Shown in pieces: positions 35,408 through 44,696 of a stretch of DNA of 64,000 nucleotides (position 1 is its first letter; each line of letters starts with the position of its first letter). The stretch covers positions 102,375-166,374 of the forward strand of contig JAHEKV010000001.1 of the NCBI GenBank assembly GCA_024638165.1, written 5' to 3'. This DNA is from Flavobacteriaceae bacterium. Its GTDB lineage: Bacteria > Bacteroidota > Bacteroidia > Flavobacteriales > Flavobacteriaceae. The notes under the pieces were generated by a model. That model saw only the letters and a list, made by a program, of their open reading frames with translations. It was not told the DNA's origin and searched no databases. The position numbers and the translations under genes are program-made.

Positions 35408-36346
35408 GTGAAAGGCTTAGTTTACAAATCTACAGGAAGCTGGTATCAGGTAAAATCTGATGAGGGTAATTTTTACCAGTGTAGAATTAAAGGTAAACTT
35501 CGTCTAAGCGGGATACGATCTACTAGCCCGGTTGCTGTTGGTGATCGGGTTGGTTTTGATCTAGATGGCGAAGCCATCGGAGTCATTCATACCATCGACC
35601 AGCGTGAGAATTACCTCGTTCGAAAGTCAGTGAACCTGTCTAAGCAGCTTCATATTATTGGAGCTAACATCGATCTCGTATTTCTGGTAATTACCCTGAA
35701 GAATCCTGAAACCTTCACCACTTTTATTGATCGTTTTTTAGTAAGTGCTGCTGCGTTTGGCATTGAGACCGTATTGCTCTTCAATAAAATGGATCAATAC
35801 ACTGAAGAGGAACTCGAGATGGTTAATGAACTCAAAGAGTTATACACATCTATAGGTTATCAAAGCGTTTTCTGTAGTACCAAATCGGGTCAAGGAATGA
35901 GTGAGCTACGAAATCTGATGAAAGACAATACGAGTATTTTTTCGGGCCATTCAGGAGTGGGTAAGTCAACTCTAATCAATACGGTTGCGCCCGAATTACG
36001 ATTAAAAATTGGTGAGATTTCTGAACAGCATGGCCAAGGACAGCACACCACGACCTTTGCTGAGATGTTTGATCTTTCATTTGGAGGAAGAATTATCGAT
36101 AGCCCTGGGATCAGAGGCTTTGGAATCGCAGATATCGATAAGGAAGAAATTGCTCGATATTTCAAAGAGTTCTTTAAAGCTTCTGAGAACTGTAAGTTCA
36201 ATAATTGTCAGCATCTTTCTGAACCCGGTTGTGCGGTGAAAAGTGAATTAGAAGAAGGGACCATTGCAGAGAGTCGTTATCAAAGTTATCTCTCTATGGT
36301 TTTAGAAGAAGAGGGGCCTTACCGGCAAGATTTATTTGCAGAATGA
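35408..36346 (+). CDS. rsgA: Ribosome small subunit-dependent GTPase A
   Basis: 312 residues, GTG start. RsgA aids late assembly of the 30S subunit. It has an N-terminal OB fold (GLVYKSTGSWYQVKSDEGNFYQCRIKGKLR), then a circularly permuted GTPase (G4 LFNKMDQY, G1 SGHSGVGKSTLINTV, G3 IDSPGIRGFG) and a C-terminal zinc segment (ENCKFNNCQHLSEPGCAVK) with the Cys-x(4)-Cys-x-His-x(5)-Cys ligands. It is an unrelated passenger in the aromatic operon, 7 bases after the DAHP synthase gene and overlapping dtd by four. Confidence 0.95.
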   Translation: MKGLVYKSTGSWYQVKSDEGNFYQCRIKGKLRLSGIRSTSPVAVGDRVGFDLDGEAIGVIHTIDQRENYLVRKSVNLSKQLHIIGANIDLVFLVITLKNPETFTTFIDRFLVSAAAFGIETVLLFNKMDQYTEEELEMVNELKELYTSIGYQSVFCSTKSGQGMSELRNLMKDNTSIFSGHSGVGKSTLINTVAPELRLKIGEISEQHGQGQHTTTFAEMFDLSFGGRIIDSPGIRGFGIADIDKEEIARYFKEFFKASENCKFNNCQHLSEPGCAVKSELEEGTIAESRYQSYLSMVLEEEGPYRQDLFAE

Positions 36347-36795
36347 GAGCGGTAATTCAACGAGTATTAAACGCTTCAGTGTCGGTTGATCAAAAAGAGG
36401 TTTCCCGAATTGATAAGGGTTTATTGATCTTACTAGGGGTAGATATTACGGATACTGAAGATGATTTACTTTGGTTAGTTCAAAAGATTGCGGGATTGCG
36501 AATATTCAATGATCAGGATGATAAAATGAATTTGAGTGTTAGAGATATCGATGGGGAGGTACTCGTGGTATCGCAGTTCACTCTTTTTGGTGCTACGAAA
36601 AAAGGTAACCGACCTTCTTTCTTGCGCGCTGCAAAACCAGATAAGGGAGAGAAAGATTATTTGAAGTTTGTTGACGAGTTACAAGGACTTGTCGAAAAAC
36701 CTATTCAGAAGGGTGTTTTTGGTGCAGACATGAAAGTGGATCTTTGTAATGATGGCCCAGTTACCTTAATCATTGATACTAAAAATAAAGAATAA
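36343..36795 (+). CDS. dtd: D-aminoacyl-tRNA deacylase
   Basis: 150 residues. Dtd removes D-amino acids (originally D-Tyr) mischarged on tRNA. Motifs: MRAVIQRVLNASVSVD, VVSQFTLFGATKKGNRPSFLRAAKPD with the SQxT motif, and the C-terminal GVFGADMKVDLCNDGPVTLIID with the NxGPVT motif. It sits in an operon that makes tyrosine, which may be coincidence. Coupled to rsgA (ATGA) and to the next gene (TAATG). Confidence 0.96.
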   Translation: MRAVIQRVLNASVSVDQKEVSRIDKGLLILLGVDITDTEDDLLWLVQKIAGLRIFNDQDDKMNLSVRDIDGEVLVVSQFTLFGATKKGNRPSFLRAAKPDKGEKDYLKFVDELQGLVEKPIQKGVFGADMKVDLCNDGPVTLIIDTKNKE

Positions 36796-37121
36796 TGGAT
36801 TTAAAGGATTCTCAATTAGCAGTTGATCAGTGGATAAAAAACCACGGTGTTCGTTACTTCAATGAACTCACCAATATGGCACAGCTTACTGAAGAAGTAG
36901 GCGAAGTTGCGCGTATTATTGCGCGTAGGTATGGGGAACAAAGTGAAAAGGAATCAGATAAACAAAAAGATCTCGGTGAGGAATTAGCCGATGTTGTATT
37001 TGTGGTGCTCTGCTTGGCGAATCAAACGGGAATTGACTTACAAGAAGCTTTTGATCGCAAGTTAGACCTTAAAACCAAGCGTGATGATCAGCGTCATAAA
37101 AACAATCCTAAATTAAAGTAA
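36795..37121 (+). CDS. MazG-like nucleotide pyrophosphohydrolase
   Basis: 108 residues, a single-domain MazG-type protein. The EExxE...ExxD metal motif is seen in QLTEEVGEVARIIARRYGE and LGEELADVVFVVLCLANQTGI. Such enzymes cleave (d)NTPs to the monophosphate and pyrophosphate. The true substrate is unknown. The gene is translationally coupled on both sides (TAATG overlaps with dtd and aroA). Confidence 0.88.
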   Translation: MDLKDSQLAVDQWIKNHGVRYFNELTNMAQLTEEVGEVARIIARRYGEQSEKESDKQKDLGEELADVVFVVLCLANQTGIDLQEAFDRKLDLKTKRDDQRHKNNPKLK

Positions 37122-38344
37122 TGAGTACTATACAGATTAGTGGCTCATCTCTGAGTTCGAACTTTTCAATTGAACTTACCGGTTCAAAAAGCGAGACGAA
37201 TCGGTTGTTATTACTCGCTGCACTCTATCCGAATCTTACGTTACTCAACGATTCGAATGCACACGATGTAAGTGTGATGAAAAAGGCACTACAATTAAAT
37301 TCTGGTACGGTTGATATTCATCACGCAGGTACCGCGATGCGTTTTCTTACTGCTTACTTTTCAGTTTCAGAGAATGCAGAGGTTTTATTAACCGGTAGCG
37401 ATCGAATGAAGCAAAGACCGATTGCATTATTAGTAGACGCCTTACGAGCCTTGGGTGCAACTATTGAATATCGAGGAGAAGAGGGTTATCCTCCCTTACT
37501 CATAAAGGGAGCTGTTTTGCCTTATTCTTCGGTGAGTATCGCTGCAAACGTGAGTAGCCAGTATTTATCGGCACTTTGCCTTGTGGGCGCTAAACTTCCC
37601 GAAGGACTCGAGATTGAACTTGTCGGTTCAATTACTTCGCTTCCCTATTTAAATATGACCTTGCAATTACTTGAGAGAATCGGTATTTCAGCCAAGTTAA
37701 ACGATGGACGAATTCATATTGCTCCCAAATCAGAGATCGAGCCTATCTCCTTAGCCGTTGAATCTGATTGGAGTGCAGCAAGCTATTATTATTCCATCGT
37801 AGCACTCTCTAAATTAGGCACAAAGGCTACATTATCTACCTTGCGAGAAGATTCATTACAGGGAGATCGAGTCTTGTCAACGATTTATAAAGACTTTGGG
37901 GTGAGCACCCGATTTGAGGACGGAAAGGTCATTCTTGAGAAAGTTTCAGAACCCCTGAGTCAAACACTTTCTTATGATCTCAAAGATGCTCCAGATATTG
38001 CACAAACGATTGCAGTAACTGCTGCAGGTCTTCAGGTCGATTGTTACTTAACCGGTTTACATACATTACCGATTAAGGAAACAGATCGTCTCGCTGCTAT
38101 GAAATGTGAATTAGAGAAAGTAGGTGCTGCTGTGGAGATTGATGCAGAATCACTTCGTGTTTTCGGTCAAAAGGCAAAAATTCAGTCCGCTTCAATCGCC
38201 ACTTATAATGATCATCGAATGGCAATGGCGTTCGCTCCTCTAGCGATTTTAATTCCTTTGACTATCGAGGAGTCTTTTGTAGTCGAAAAGTCTTATCCCG
38301 ATTTTTGGAAACACCTTTCATCGATCGGATACCAGATTTCATAA
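37121..38344 (+). CDS. aroA: 3-Phosphoshikimate 1-carboxyvinyltransferase (EPSP synthase)
   Basis: 407 residues, slightly short of the E. coli enzyme (427). Motifs: LTGSKSETNRLLLLAALY (substrate loop with Lys-Ser), HHAGTAMRFLTAYFS, the GSDRMKQRPIALLVDALRALGA segment, and IKETDRLAAMKCELEKVGA near the C-terminus with YNDHRMAMAFAPLA. It catalyses the sixth step of the shikimate pathway. It is the last gene of the aromatic operon; no strong terminator is seen before queA. Confidence 0.96.
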   Translation: MSTIQISGSSLSSNFSIELTGSKSETNRLLLLAALYPNLTLLNDSNAHDVSVMKKALQLNSGTVDIHHAGTAMRFLTAYFSVSENAEVLLTGSDRMKQRPIALLVDALRALGATIEYRGEEGYPPLLIKGAVLPYSSVSIAANVSSQYLSALCLVGAKLPEGLEIELVGSITSLPYLNMTLQLLERIGISAKLNDGRIHIAPKSEIEPISLAVESDWSAASYYYSIVALSKLGTKATLSTLREDSLQGDRVLSTIYKDFGVSTRFEDGKVILEKVSEPLSQTLSYDLKDAPDIAQTIAVTAAGLQVDCYLTGLHTLPIKETDRLAAMKCELEKVGAAVEIDAESLRVFGQKAKIQSASIATYNDHRMAMAFAPLAILIPLTIEESFVVEKSYPDFWKHLSSIGYQIS

Positions 38345-38418
38345 GACCAGATAATTCGGCTTTTTCTTGACTTTGCCCTGCTCAGGATTGTATCTTAGCG
38401 GCCCTTAAGTTACAAGCA

Positions 38419-39468
38419 ATGAAATTATCCAACTTCGATTTTGATCTTCCTAAAGACTTATTAGCCGAGTATCCGGCAGAACACCGCGATGAATCACGCC
38501 TTATGGTGGTGCATCGTGATTCAGGTAAGATTGAGCATAAAATGTTTAAAGACCTGATTGATTATTTCGATGAGGGTGATGTAATGGTACTTAACAATAC
38601 CAAGGTTTTCCCAGCACGCCTATTCGGAAACAAGGAAAAAACAGGTGCGAGAATCGAAGTTTTTTTGCTGAGAGAATTGAATCAAGAACAGCGCCTTTGG
38701 GATGTTTTAGTTGATCCTGCGCGTAAGATTCGAATCGGAAATAAATTGTATTTCGGCGACGACGATTCATTAGTGGCTGAGGTCATTGACAATACTACTT
38801 CTAGAGGAAGAACGCTAAGATTTTTATACGATGGTTCATATACTGAGTTTAGAAAAAAACTTCGTAAACTAGGAGAGACTCCGCTTCCCAAATACATCCG
38901 TCGTGCGGTAGAACCAGAAGACGAGGAACGTTACCAAACGATTTATGCAAAGCATGAGGGAGCAGTTGCAGCGCCAACCGCTGGTCTACACTTTTCAAAG
39001 CACTTGTTGAAGCGATTAGAGATCAAGGGAATTGATTTTGCCGAGTTAACGTTGCACATTGGGCTAGGAACCTTCAATCCGGTAGAGGTAGAAGACCTTT
39101 CTAAGCACAAAATGGATAGTGAAGAAGTGGTAATAAGTGACGAGGCCGTAGATCTTGTAAATAAAGCGAAGAAACAAAAGCGTAAAGTATGTTCTGTAGG
39201 GACTACTGTAATGCGTGCACTGGAGAGTTCAGTATCTTCTGAAGGTTTATTGAATCCTTATGAAGGTTGGACGAATAAATTTATTTTCCCTCCCTACGAA
39301 TTTTCAATAGCGGATGCGATGGTGACGAACTTCCACTTACCAAAAAGCACGCTACTTATGATGATCTCTGCATTCGCAGATCACGATTTAATTACCGAAG
39401 CTTACGAACTAGCAGTTAAAGAGAAGTATCGTTTCTACTCTTATGGTGATGCGATGCTAATCTTATAA
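38419..39468 (+). CDS. queA: S-adenosylmethionine:tRNA ribosyltransferase-isomerase
   Basis: 349 residues. QueA builds epoxyqueuosine at the tRNA wobble base from preQ1 using SAM. Motifs: [44 protein letters not shown], the TPLPKYIRR segment, [18 protein letters not shown] and [18 protein letters not shown]. The 74-base gap before it contains a possible weak promoter (TATCTTAG at 38391). It relates functionally to the queuosine precursor transporter at 4682 and to metK. Confidence 0.96.
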   Translation: MKLSNFDFDLPKDLLAEYPAEHRDESRLMVVHRDSGKIEHKMFKDLIDYFDEGDVMVLNNTKVFPARLFGNKEKTGARIEVFLLRELNQEQRLWDVLVDPARKIRIGNKLYFGDDDSLVAEVIDNTTSRGRTLRFLYDGSYTEFRKKLRKLGETPLPKYIRRAVEPEDEERYQTIYAKHEGAVAAPTAGLHFSKHLLKRLEIKGIDFAELTLHIGLGTFNPVEVEDLSKHKMDSEEVVISDEAVDLVNKAKKQKRKVCSVGTTVMRALESSVSSEGLLNPYEGWTNKFIFPPYEFSIADAMVTNFHLPKSTLLMMISAFADHDLITEAYELAVKEKYRFYSYGDAMLIL

Positions 39469-39470
39469 TT

Positions 39471-40535
39471 ATGGCATCCGAAGACTTAAGGGAGAAAAGA
39501 GATATCCGTGCCTTGGGCAAGGAGGAGCTCCGCGAATTCTTTAAGTTAAATAATCAAGCATCATTTAGAGCTGATCAAGTTTACAGTTGGTTATGGGAGA
39601 AGGGAGTTCACGACTTCGAGTCGATGACCAACCTTTCTAAAGAAACTCGTCAACTCCTTTCCGAATACTTTGTTATCAATAATGTCAGTGTTGATCAATC
39701 GCAGAGAAGTGCTGATGGCACTATTAAAAACGCGATACGTCTACACGATGGTTTGGCTGTAGAATCGGTGCTAATCCCTACGGCAACCCGCAGCACGGCT
39801 TGCGTTTCAAGTCAAGTAGGTTGTAGTCTTGATTGCCAATTTTGCGCAACGGCTAAGCTCAAAAGAATGCGAAATTTGGAGCCTGATGAGATTTACGATC
39901 AAGTTGTAGCGCTCGATAGGGAGAGTAAAAAGTATTACAACAGAGGCCTTTCGAATATTGTGTTTATGGGGATGGGTGAACCACTTATGAACTACAATAA
40001 TGTGGTCAAGGCTGTAGATAAGATATGTAACGGGCTAGGTATGTCACCCAAGCGAATCACTGTTTCGACTTCGGGTATTCCTAAAATGATTCGGAAATTA
40101 GCGGATGAAAACCCTAGATTTCAGCTAGCGCTTAGCCTTCATTCAGCTAGAGAAGAAGTGCGTAATCAAATTATGCCTTTCAGTAATCGGTTTCCGTTGG
40201 ATGAGCTGATGGATAGCTTACAGTACTGGTATGCAAAGACTAAGAGTAGAATTACCCTTGAATATCTTATTTGGAAAGAGGTTAATGATACTCCTGAGGA
40301 TATTAAGGCCCTTGTTAGCTACGCTAAAAAGGTCCCGTGTAAGGTTAATATTATAGAATATAATCCTATCGGGGACGATCAGTTTCAGGCTGCTTCTTCA
40401 GAAATGATTACAGCCTATGAAAAAGCCCTTACTGCTGCTCGAATTACAGTCACGGTTCGTCGATCTAGAGGAAAAGATATCGATGCAGCTTGCGGGCAAC
40501 TGGCTAATAAATTGGTACCTTTAACGAAAGAATAA
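39471..40535 (+). CDS. rlmN: 23S rRNA/tRNA adenine C2-methyltransferase RlmN
   Basis: 354 residues of the radical-SAM family. The cluster-binding cysteines are in CVSSQVGCSLDCQFCATAKL (CxxxCxxC). Other motifs are IVFMGMGEPLMNYNNVVKA, ITVSTSGIPKMIRKL, LALSLHSAREEVR, and the C-terminal TVRRSRGKDIDAACGQL, in which the conserved Cys takes part in methyl transfer. It methylates A2503 of 23S rRNA and A37 of some tRNAs. Two bases follow queA. Confidence 0.97.
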   Translation: MASEDLREKRDIRALGKEELREFFKLNNQASFRADQVYSWLWEKGVHDFESMTNLSKETRQLLSEYFVINNVSVDQSQRSADGTIKNAIRLHDGLAVESVLIPTATRSTACVSSQVGCSLDCQFCATAKLKRMRNLEPDEIYDQVVALDRESKKYYNRGLSNIVFMGMGEPLMNYNNVVKAVDKICNGLGMSPKRITVSTSGIPKMIRKLADENPRFQLALSLHSAREEVRNQIMPFSNRFPLDELMDSLQYWYAKTKSRITLEYLIWKEVNDTPEDIKALVSYAKKVPCKVNIIEYNPIGDDQFQAASSEMITAYEKALTAARITVTVRRSRGKDIDAACGQLANKLVPLTKE

Positions 40536-40544
40536 TTCATCACA

Positions 40545-41522
40545 TTGCAAGAGGTCGTTAAAATCAGACAGCCCATTATCGAAGAGATGGATCGCTTTGA
40601 AGAGAAGTTCAAAGCAGCGATGGCCTCTAACGTTTCATTACTCAACAGAATCACCTATTACATTGCTTCTCGTAAGGGCAAGCAAATGCGTCCAATGTTT
40701 GTCTTTTTGGTAGCCAAACTATTGGGTGAAGGAAAAATTGAAGAACGTACTTACCGAGGGGCATCGATTATAGAGCTTATTCATACGGCTTCACTGGTGC
40801 ACGATGATGTGGTTGATGGGAGTGAGCGTCGAAGAGGTTTTTTCTCAATAAATGCACTTTGGAAGAATAAAATCGCTGTTTTGGTCGGAGATTATTTTTT
40901 CTCCAAAGGTCTATTACTCTCCTTAGATCATGATGATTTTGACCTTTTGAAGATTGTTTCTGAGGCCGTTCGCGAAATGAGTCAAGGTGAACTGCTCCAG
41001 TTAGAAAAGGCACGTCGTTTAGATATTGATGAGCCTGTTTATTACGATATCATTCGTCAAAAAACAGCCACGCTTATTGCGGCCTGTTGTGCAATGGGTG
41101 CGGCTTCGGTGGGTAGTTCTAAAGAAGAGATTGAACGCTTCCACTCGTTTGGAGAATATGCAGGGATGGCCTTTCAAATTAAAGACGATCTTTTCGATTA
41201 TGGTGATGATCGAATCGGTAAGCCAACGGGTATCGATATTAAAGAACAGAAAATGACCTTGCCGCTAATTCATGTTTTGAATAAGGTGGATAAAAAGCAG
41301 CGAAACTGGCTCATCGATTCGGTTAAGCGTCACAACACCGATAAAAAACGAGTCAAAGAAGTGATTCAATTCGTCAAAGATCAGGGTGGTTTAGAATATG
41401 CTGAACGCCAGATGATTCATTATAAAGATGCTGCATTAGAGCTGTTATCAAAATATCCTGACAACGAGTATAAGGAGGCACTGGCAAATTTGGTAACTTA
41501 CGTAGTTGATCGTAAGAAATAA
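40545..41522 (+). CDS. ispB: Polyprenyl diphosphate synthase (octaprenyl-type, trans)
   Basis: 325 residues. It makes the long prenyl chain of the menaquinone side chain. First Asp-rich motif in LVHDDVVDGSERRRG, second in FQIKDDLFDYGDDRIGKPTG; RKGKQMRPMFVFL and DYFFSKGLLLS are typical. The start is a TTG at 40545: the residues it adds (MQEVVKIRQPIIEEMDRFEEKF) match the family, while the next ATG would cut 14 residues from a conserved helix. Chain length cannot be settled from sequence alone. Confidence 0.9.
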   Translation: MQEVVKIRQPIIEEMDRFEEKFKAAMASNVSLLNRITYYIASRKGKQMRPMFVFLVAKLLGEGKIEERTYRGASIIELIHTASLVHDDVVDGSERRRGFFSINALWKNKIAVLVGDYFFSKGLLLSLDHDDFDLLKIVSEAVREMSQGELLQLEKARRLDIDEPVYYDIIRQKTATLIAACCAMGAASVGSSKEEIERFHSFGEYAGMAFQIKDDLFDYGDDRIGKPTGIDIKEQKMTLPLIHVLNKVDKKQRNWLIDSVKRHNTDKKRVKEVIQFVKDQGGLEYAERQMIHYKDAALELLSKYPDNEYKEALANLVTYVVDRKK

Positions 41523-41531
41523 ACTGTACCA

Positions 41532-43508
41532 TTGATTGCACAATCTACCATAGATAAAGTCTACGAAATTGCCCGAGTAGAAGAGGTGATTGGAGACTAT
41601 GTACAGTTAAAAAAATCGGGCGCCAACTATAAGGGCTTAAGTCCTTTTAATAGTGAGAAAACTCCAAGTTTTATGGTTTCTCCCGTTAAGCAAATCTGGA
41701 AGGATTTCAGTAGCGGTAAAGGGGGAAATGTTATTGCTTTTTTAATGGAGCTAGAACACTTTACCTATCCCGAGGCGATCAAGCACTTGGCGCGTAAATA
41801 TGGGATTGAAGTAGAAGAAACGGTTCAGGATGAGGCGCAGAAAAAGTTACAAGATCACAAGGAAAGCCTTTATCTAATTAATCAATTTGCAGCACATCAT
41901 TTTGAAGATTTGTTGAACCGTTCTGAAACGGGCAAGGCGATAGGTCTTAGCTATTTTCAAGAAAGGGGCTTTACCACGGCTACCATTAAGAAGTTTGGTT
42001 TAGGTTTTGGAGGAACTAGTTTTGACGGCCTAGTAAAGGCGGCAGAAGCCAAAGGTCATCAGATGAACTATCTCACCGAGTTAGGTCTTTGTATAGAAAA
42101 GGATGGGGCGTCAGGGAGCTTTTTTGATCGATTCAGAGATCGAGTCATTTTCCCTATCCATAGCAATAGTGGAAGAGTATTAGGTTTTGGTGGTCGTATT
42201 CTTAACAGTCAAAAGAAAGTAGCGAAGTACGTTAATTCACCAGAGAGCCCTATTTACCATAAGAGTAAAGTTTTATACGGTATCTACTATGCCAAGTCAG
42301 CGATGGCAAAGGCAAATAACTGTTATCTTGTAGAAGGGTATACGGATGTTATTCAGCTTCATCAAAGTGGTGTCGAAAACGTAGTTTCTTCTAGTGGTAC
42401 CGCACTTAGCGAGTCTCAAATTAGAATGATACAGCGTCTTTGTCAGACCATAACGGTTCTTTTTGACGGTGATGACGCTGGAGTTAGAGCTTCGCTTAGA
42501 AACATTGATCTGATTCTTAAGGAAGGAATGAATGTTCGAGTTGTTCCGTTTGCAGAGGGTGAAGATCCAGATAGTTTTGCCCGAACTCATTCTCCTGCCA
42601 AAGTCAAGAATTACCTCGAAGAACAATCGATAGATTTCATTTCATTTAAAACTCAAATACTGCTTAAAGAAGCAGGTAGTGATTCTAGTAAAGTAGCTGC
42701 AGCTATTCGTGATTTAGTTGCTAGTATTGCTTGTATTCCGGATCCGATTAGTCAAGAGCTATACGTCAGGCAGACGGCAAAAGACTTAAATATTTCAGAG
42801 GGAGTGCTTTTTGCTAGTTTAGCAGATCTTAATGCCAAGCAAGCGAGAGATACCAAAAAGGCAGCAAAAAAAGCGACTTCATTATCGGTAGTTTCTCGCC
42901 AATCAGAGCAAAAAAAACCAGAAGTTAATCGACTTGAAGTCTTAGAGTCATCGCTTATCAAAACCTTGCTATTGTACGGTAATCGGGTTGCTTTTTTTGA
43001 AGATGAGGTACTTAAAGAAGGAGAAGAGGGTGAAATTGTAACCGAAAAAGTAATTCAGGAAATGAAGGTCTATGAAAAGATCTTTTTAGAATTACAGCAA
43101 GATGAATTAGCCTTCTCAAACCAATCCTTTCAAGAATTGTTCAAGCGAGTTACTGAATTCTACGTAACTGCAGGTGAAGAAGCTAATATGCAAAGCTTTG
43201 TACGATCGCTCACTGGAGAAAACGACCAGCCATTAGTTGATCTAGTAAGTACGATTTTGCTTGAAGATGAACAATACCTCTTACACGATTGGGAGCGTAA
43301 GAATATTTTTGCAAAGGCTAAAGAAGATTCTGTTGACCGATTGGTTACCGAAATTATTCTATCGCTTAGAGCATATCTTTTAGATCAACAAATAAAGAAA
43401 TTACAAGAAGCCTCAAAAGAGGATACACATGCTATTGAAGAAGTAATTGATTACCTCCAGCTAGGCCAATTATTAAATAAGAAGTTAAATCGAGTGCTAA
43501 GCTTCTAA
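41532..43508 (+). CDS. dnaG: DNA primase DnaG with degenerate zinc-binding domain
   Basis: 658 residues from a TTG start (MIAQSTIDKVYEIARVEEVIGDYVQLKKSG), the only start that keeps the conserved N-terminus. The CHC2 domain (SPFNSEKTPSFMVSPVKQIWKDFSSGKGG) has S37, N40, D58 and S61 where E. coli has the zinc ligands Cys, His, Cys and Cys, so no zinc site remains; the fold is otherwise preserved. The TOPRIM domain follows (YLVEGYTDVIQLHQ, LFDGDDAGVRASLRNIDLIL). The C-terminal half should contact DnaB and is poorly conserved. It makes RNA primers for replication. Its stop overlaps the end of nadE on the other strand. Confidence 0.95.
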   Translation: MIAQSTIDKVYEIARVEEVIGDYVQLKKSGANYKGLSPFNSEKTPSFMVSPVKQIWKDFSSGKGGNVIAFLMELEHFTYPEAIKHLARKYGIEVEETVQDEAQKKLQDHKESLYLINQFAAHHFEDLLNRSETGKAIGLSYFQERGFTTATIKKFGLGFGGTSFDGLVKAAEAKGHQMNYLTELGLCIEKDGASGSFFDRFRDRVIFPIHSNSGRVLGFGGRILNSQKKVAKYVNSPESPIYHKSKVLYGIYYAKSAMAKANNCYLVEGYTDVIQLHQSGVENVVSSSGTALSESQIRMIQRLCQTITVLFDGDDAGVRASLRNIDLILKEGMNVRVVPFAEGEDPDSFARTHSPAKVKNYLEEQSIDFISFKTQILLKEAGSDSSKVAAAIRDLVASIACIPDPISQELYVRQTAKDLNISEGVLFASLADLNAKQARDTKKAAKKATSLSVVSRQSEQKKPEVNRLEVLESSLIKTLLLYGNRVAFFEDEVLKEGEEGEIVTEKVIQEMKVYEKIFLELQQDELAFSNQSFQELFKRVTEFYVTAGEEANMQSFVRSLTGENDQPLVDLVSTILLEDEQYLLHDWERKNIFAKAKEDSVDRLVTEIILSLRAYLLDQQIKKLQEASKEDTHAIEEVIDYLQLGQLLNKKLNRVLSF

Positions 43509-44296
43509 CGAAGTTCGCTTGGTATTTCACAAACCGGTATAGGTAGCATTTTATGGCGGTTAGCATTGTGAAATTTAATATAGGTTTCGAACACCTCGAG
43601 TTCTCTGCCTTCAAAATCACGAGCTTGTTTACCTTCATCTTGTCTAGCCATCGCCCATTCAAGTTCGGGATATGAGGCTCCGATTTGATCTTCATCGGTT
43701 CGGTCATCTCCCCATAAGCCGTCTGTTGGTGGTGCTTGCACAATTGCTTCATTTACACCCAGATATTTTCCTAATGCGGTTACTTCGGTTTTGGTCAGAT
43801 CGGCTATAGGGCTTAAATCAACCCCGCCATCTCCGTATTTGGTATAAAAGCCAACGCCAAAGTCTTCTACTTTATTGCCAGTTCCCGCGACTAAGGCGTG
43901 ATTACAACTAGCTATGTAGTAAAGGGTGGTCATTCGTAGCCGTGCACGAGAATTTGCCTCAGCAAGTAGGGTTTGTTCTTCTGTAGCTCCTTTGATGGTT
44001 TGCGAGGCTATAAAATGATCGAAAACCGATGTAAGGGGTACTTCTGCTATTTTGACATTGTCAAATTTTGAAGCCAGCCAGTTCATGTGAGCCATGCCTC
44101 GGTCGACCTGATTTTCAGCCTGATGAATGGGCATGTTCACCACAGTAACTTCTAAGCCGGTTAATGCACATAGTGTTGAGGTGGTTGCTGAGTCAATACC
44201 TCCTGAAACCCCGATAACAAAGCCTTTAACCCCGGCGTTTTCGGCGTAGGATTTTAACCAGTTAACGATATGGTTTTGGATAGATGCTGCCTTCAT
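43505..44296 (-). CDS. nadE: NAD+ synthetase (ammonia-dependent)
   Basis: 263 residues. It amidates nicotinic acid adenine dinucleotide to NAD+ using ammonia (no glutaminase domain). Motifs: VIGVSGGIDSATTSTL (P-loop), ARLRMTTLYYIASCNHALVAGTGNKVEDFGVGFYTKYGDGGVDLSPIADLTKTEV and PPTDGLWGDDRTDEDQIGASYPELE. The start is the ATG at 44294-44296 (MKAASIQNHIVNWL); an upstream Met would add 16 residues reading through the -7 element. NadK at 13339 uses the product. It diverges from gldC. Confidence 0.95.
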   Translation of the reverse strand: MKAASIQNHIVNWLKSYAENAGVKGFVIGVSGGIDSATTSTLCALTGLEVTVVNMPIHQAENQVDRGMAHMNWLASKFDNVKIAEVPLTSVFDHFIASQTIKGATEEQTLLAEANSRARLRMTTLYYIASCNHALVAGTGNKVEDFGVGFYTKYGDGGVDLSPIADLTKTEVTALGKYLGVNEAIVQAPPTDGLWGDDRTDEDQIGASYPELEWAMARQDEGKQARDFEGRELEVFETYIKFHNANRHKMLPIPVCEIPSELR

Positions 44297-44307
44297 AGCT
44301 TTATTTG

Positions 44308-44315
44308 CAAAGGTA
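44308..44315 (-). promoter_or_regulatory. Candidate -7 element (TACCTTTG) for nadE
   Basis: Perfect TAnnTTTG on the minus strand, 11 bases before the nadE ATG. The divergent gldC element is 13 bases away, so the two promoters share a compact region. Confidence 0.5.
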
Positions 44316-44328
44316 CGGATCAGAGTGG

Positions 44329-44336
44329 TATTTTTG
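44329..44336 (+). promoter_or_regulatory. Candidate promoter for gldC (TTTG ... TATTTTTG)
   Basis: TATTTTTG matches the -7 consensus, with a TTTG -33 box at 44304-44307 and a 21-base spacer. The ATG is 24 bases downstream. Confidence 0.55.
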
Positions 44337-44360
44337 CAACTCAAACTAAATCAACTAACA

Positions 44361-44696
44361 ATGGCAATTGCGCACGAATCTACGATTGAATTAACGGTTG
44401 GCCTTGATGAAAACAGGGTGCCTGAGACTTTAAATTGGTCTGCTAAAGATGGGGGTGTTGATGGAGAAGAAGCAAAGGCAATGCTTTTGTCGGTATGGGA
44501 TCCCAATCAGAAAGAAACCTTATCGATTGATTTGTGGACCAAAGATATGCCTGTTGATGAGATGAAGTTATTTTTCCATCAAACCTTGGTGAGTATGACG
44601 CAAACGTTTGTTCGTGCTACCCAGGATGAAAAGATGGGTGCTACAATGAAGGATTTTACTGATTACTTCGCTGAAAAACTAGAATTGAAGGCCTGA
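44361..44696 (+). CDS. gldC: Gliding motility protein GldC
   Basis: 111 residues, family length. GldC is a small cytoplasmic protein needed for full gliding in Flavobacterium, of unknown molecular role. The conserved pattern is STIELTVGLDENRVPETLNWSAKDGG and EEAKAMLLSVWDPNQKETLSIDLWTKDMPVDEMKLFFHQTL. In Flavobacterium gldB and gldC are adjacent and nadE lies upstream; here nadE and gldC are adjacent with no gldB between them. Its last 34 bases overlap the end of engB on the opposite strand. The start was taken at the ATG at 44361; a longer frame would enter the promoter. Confidence 0.88.
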   Translation: MAIAHESTIELTVGLDENRVPETLNWSAKDGGVDGEEAKAMLLSVWDPNQKETLSIDLWTKDMPVDEMKLFFHQTLVSMTQTFVRATQDEKMGATMKDFTDYFAEKLELKA

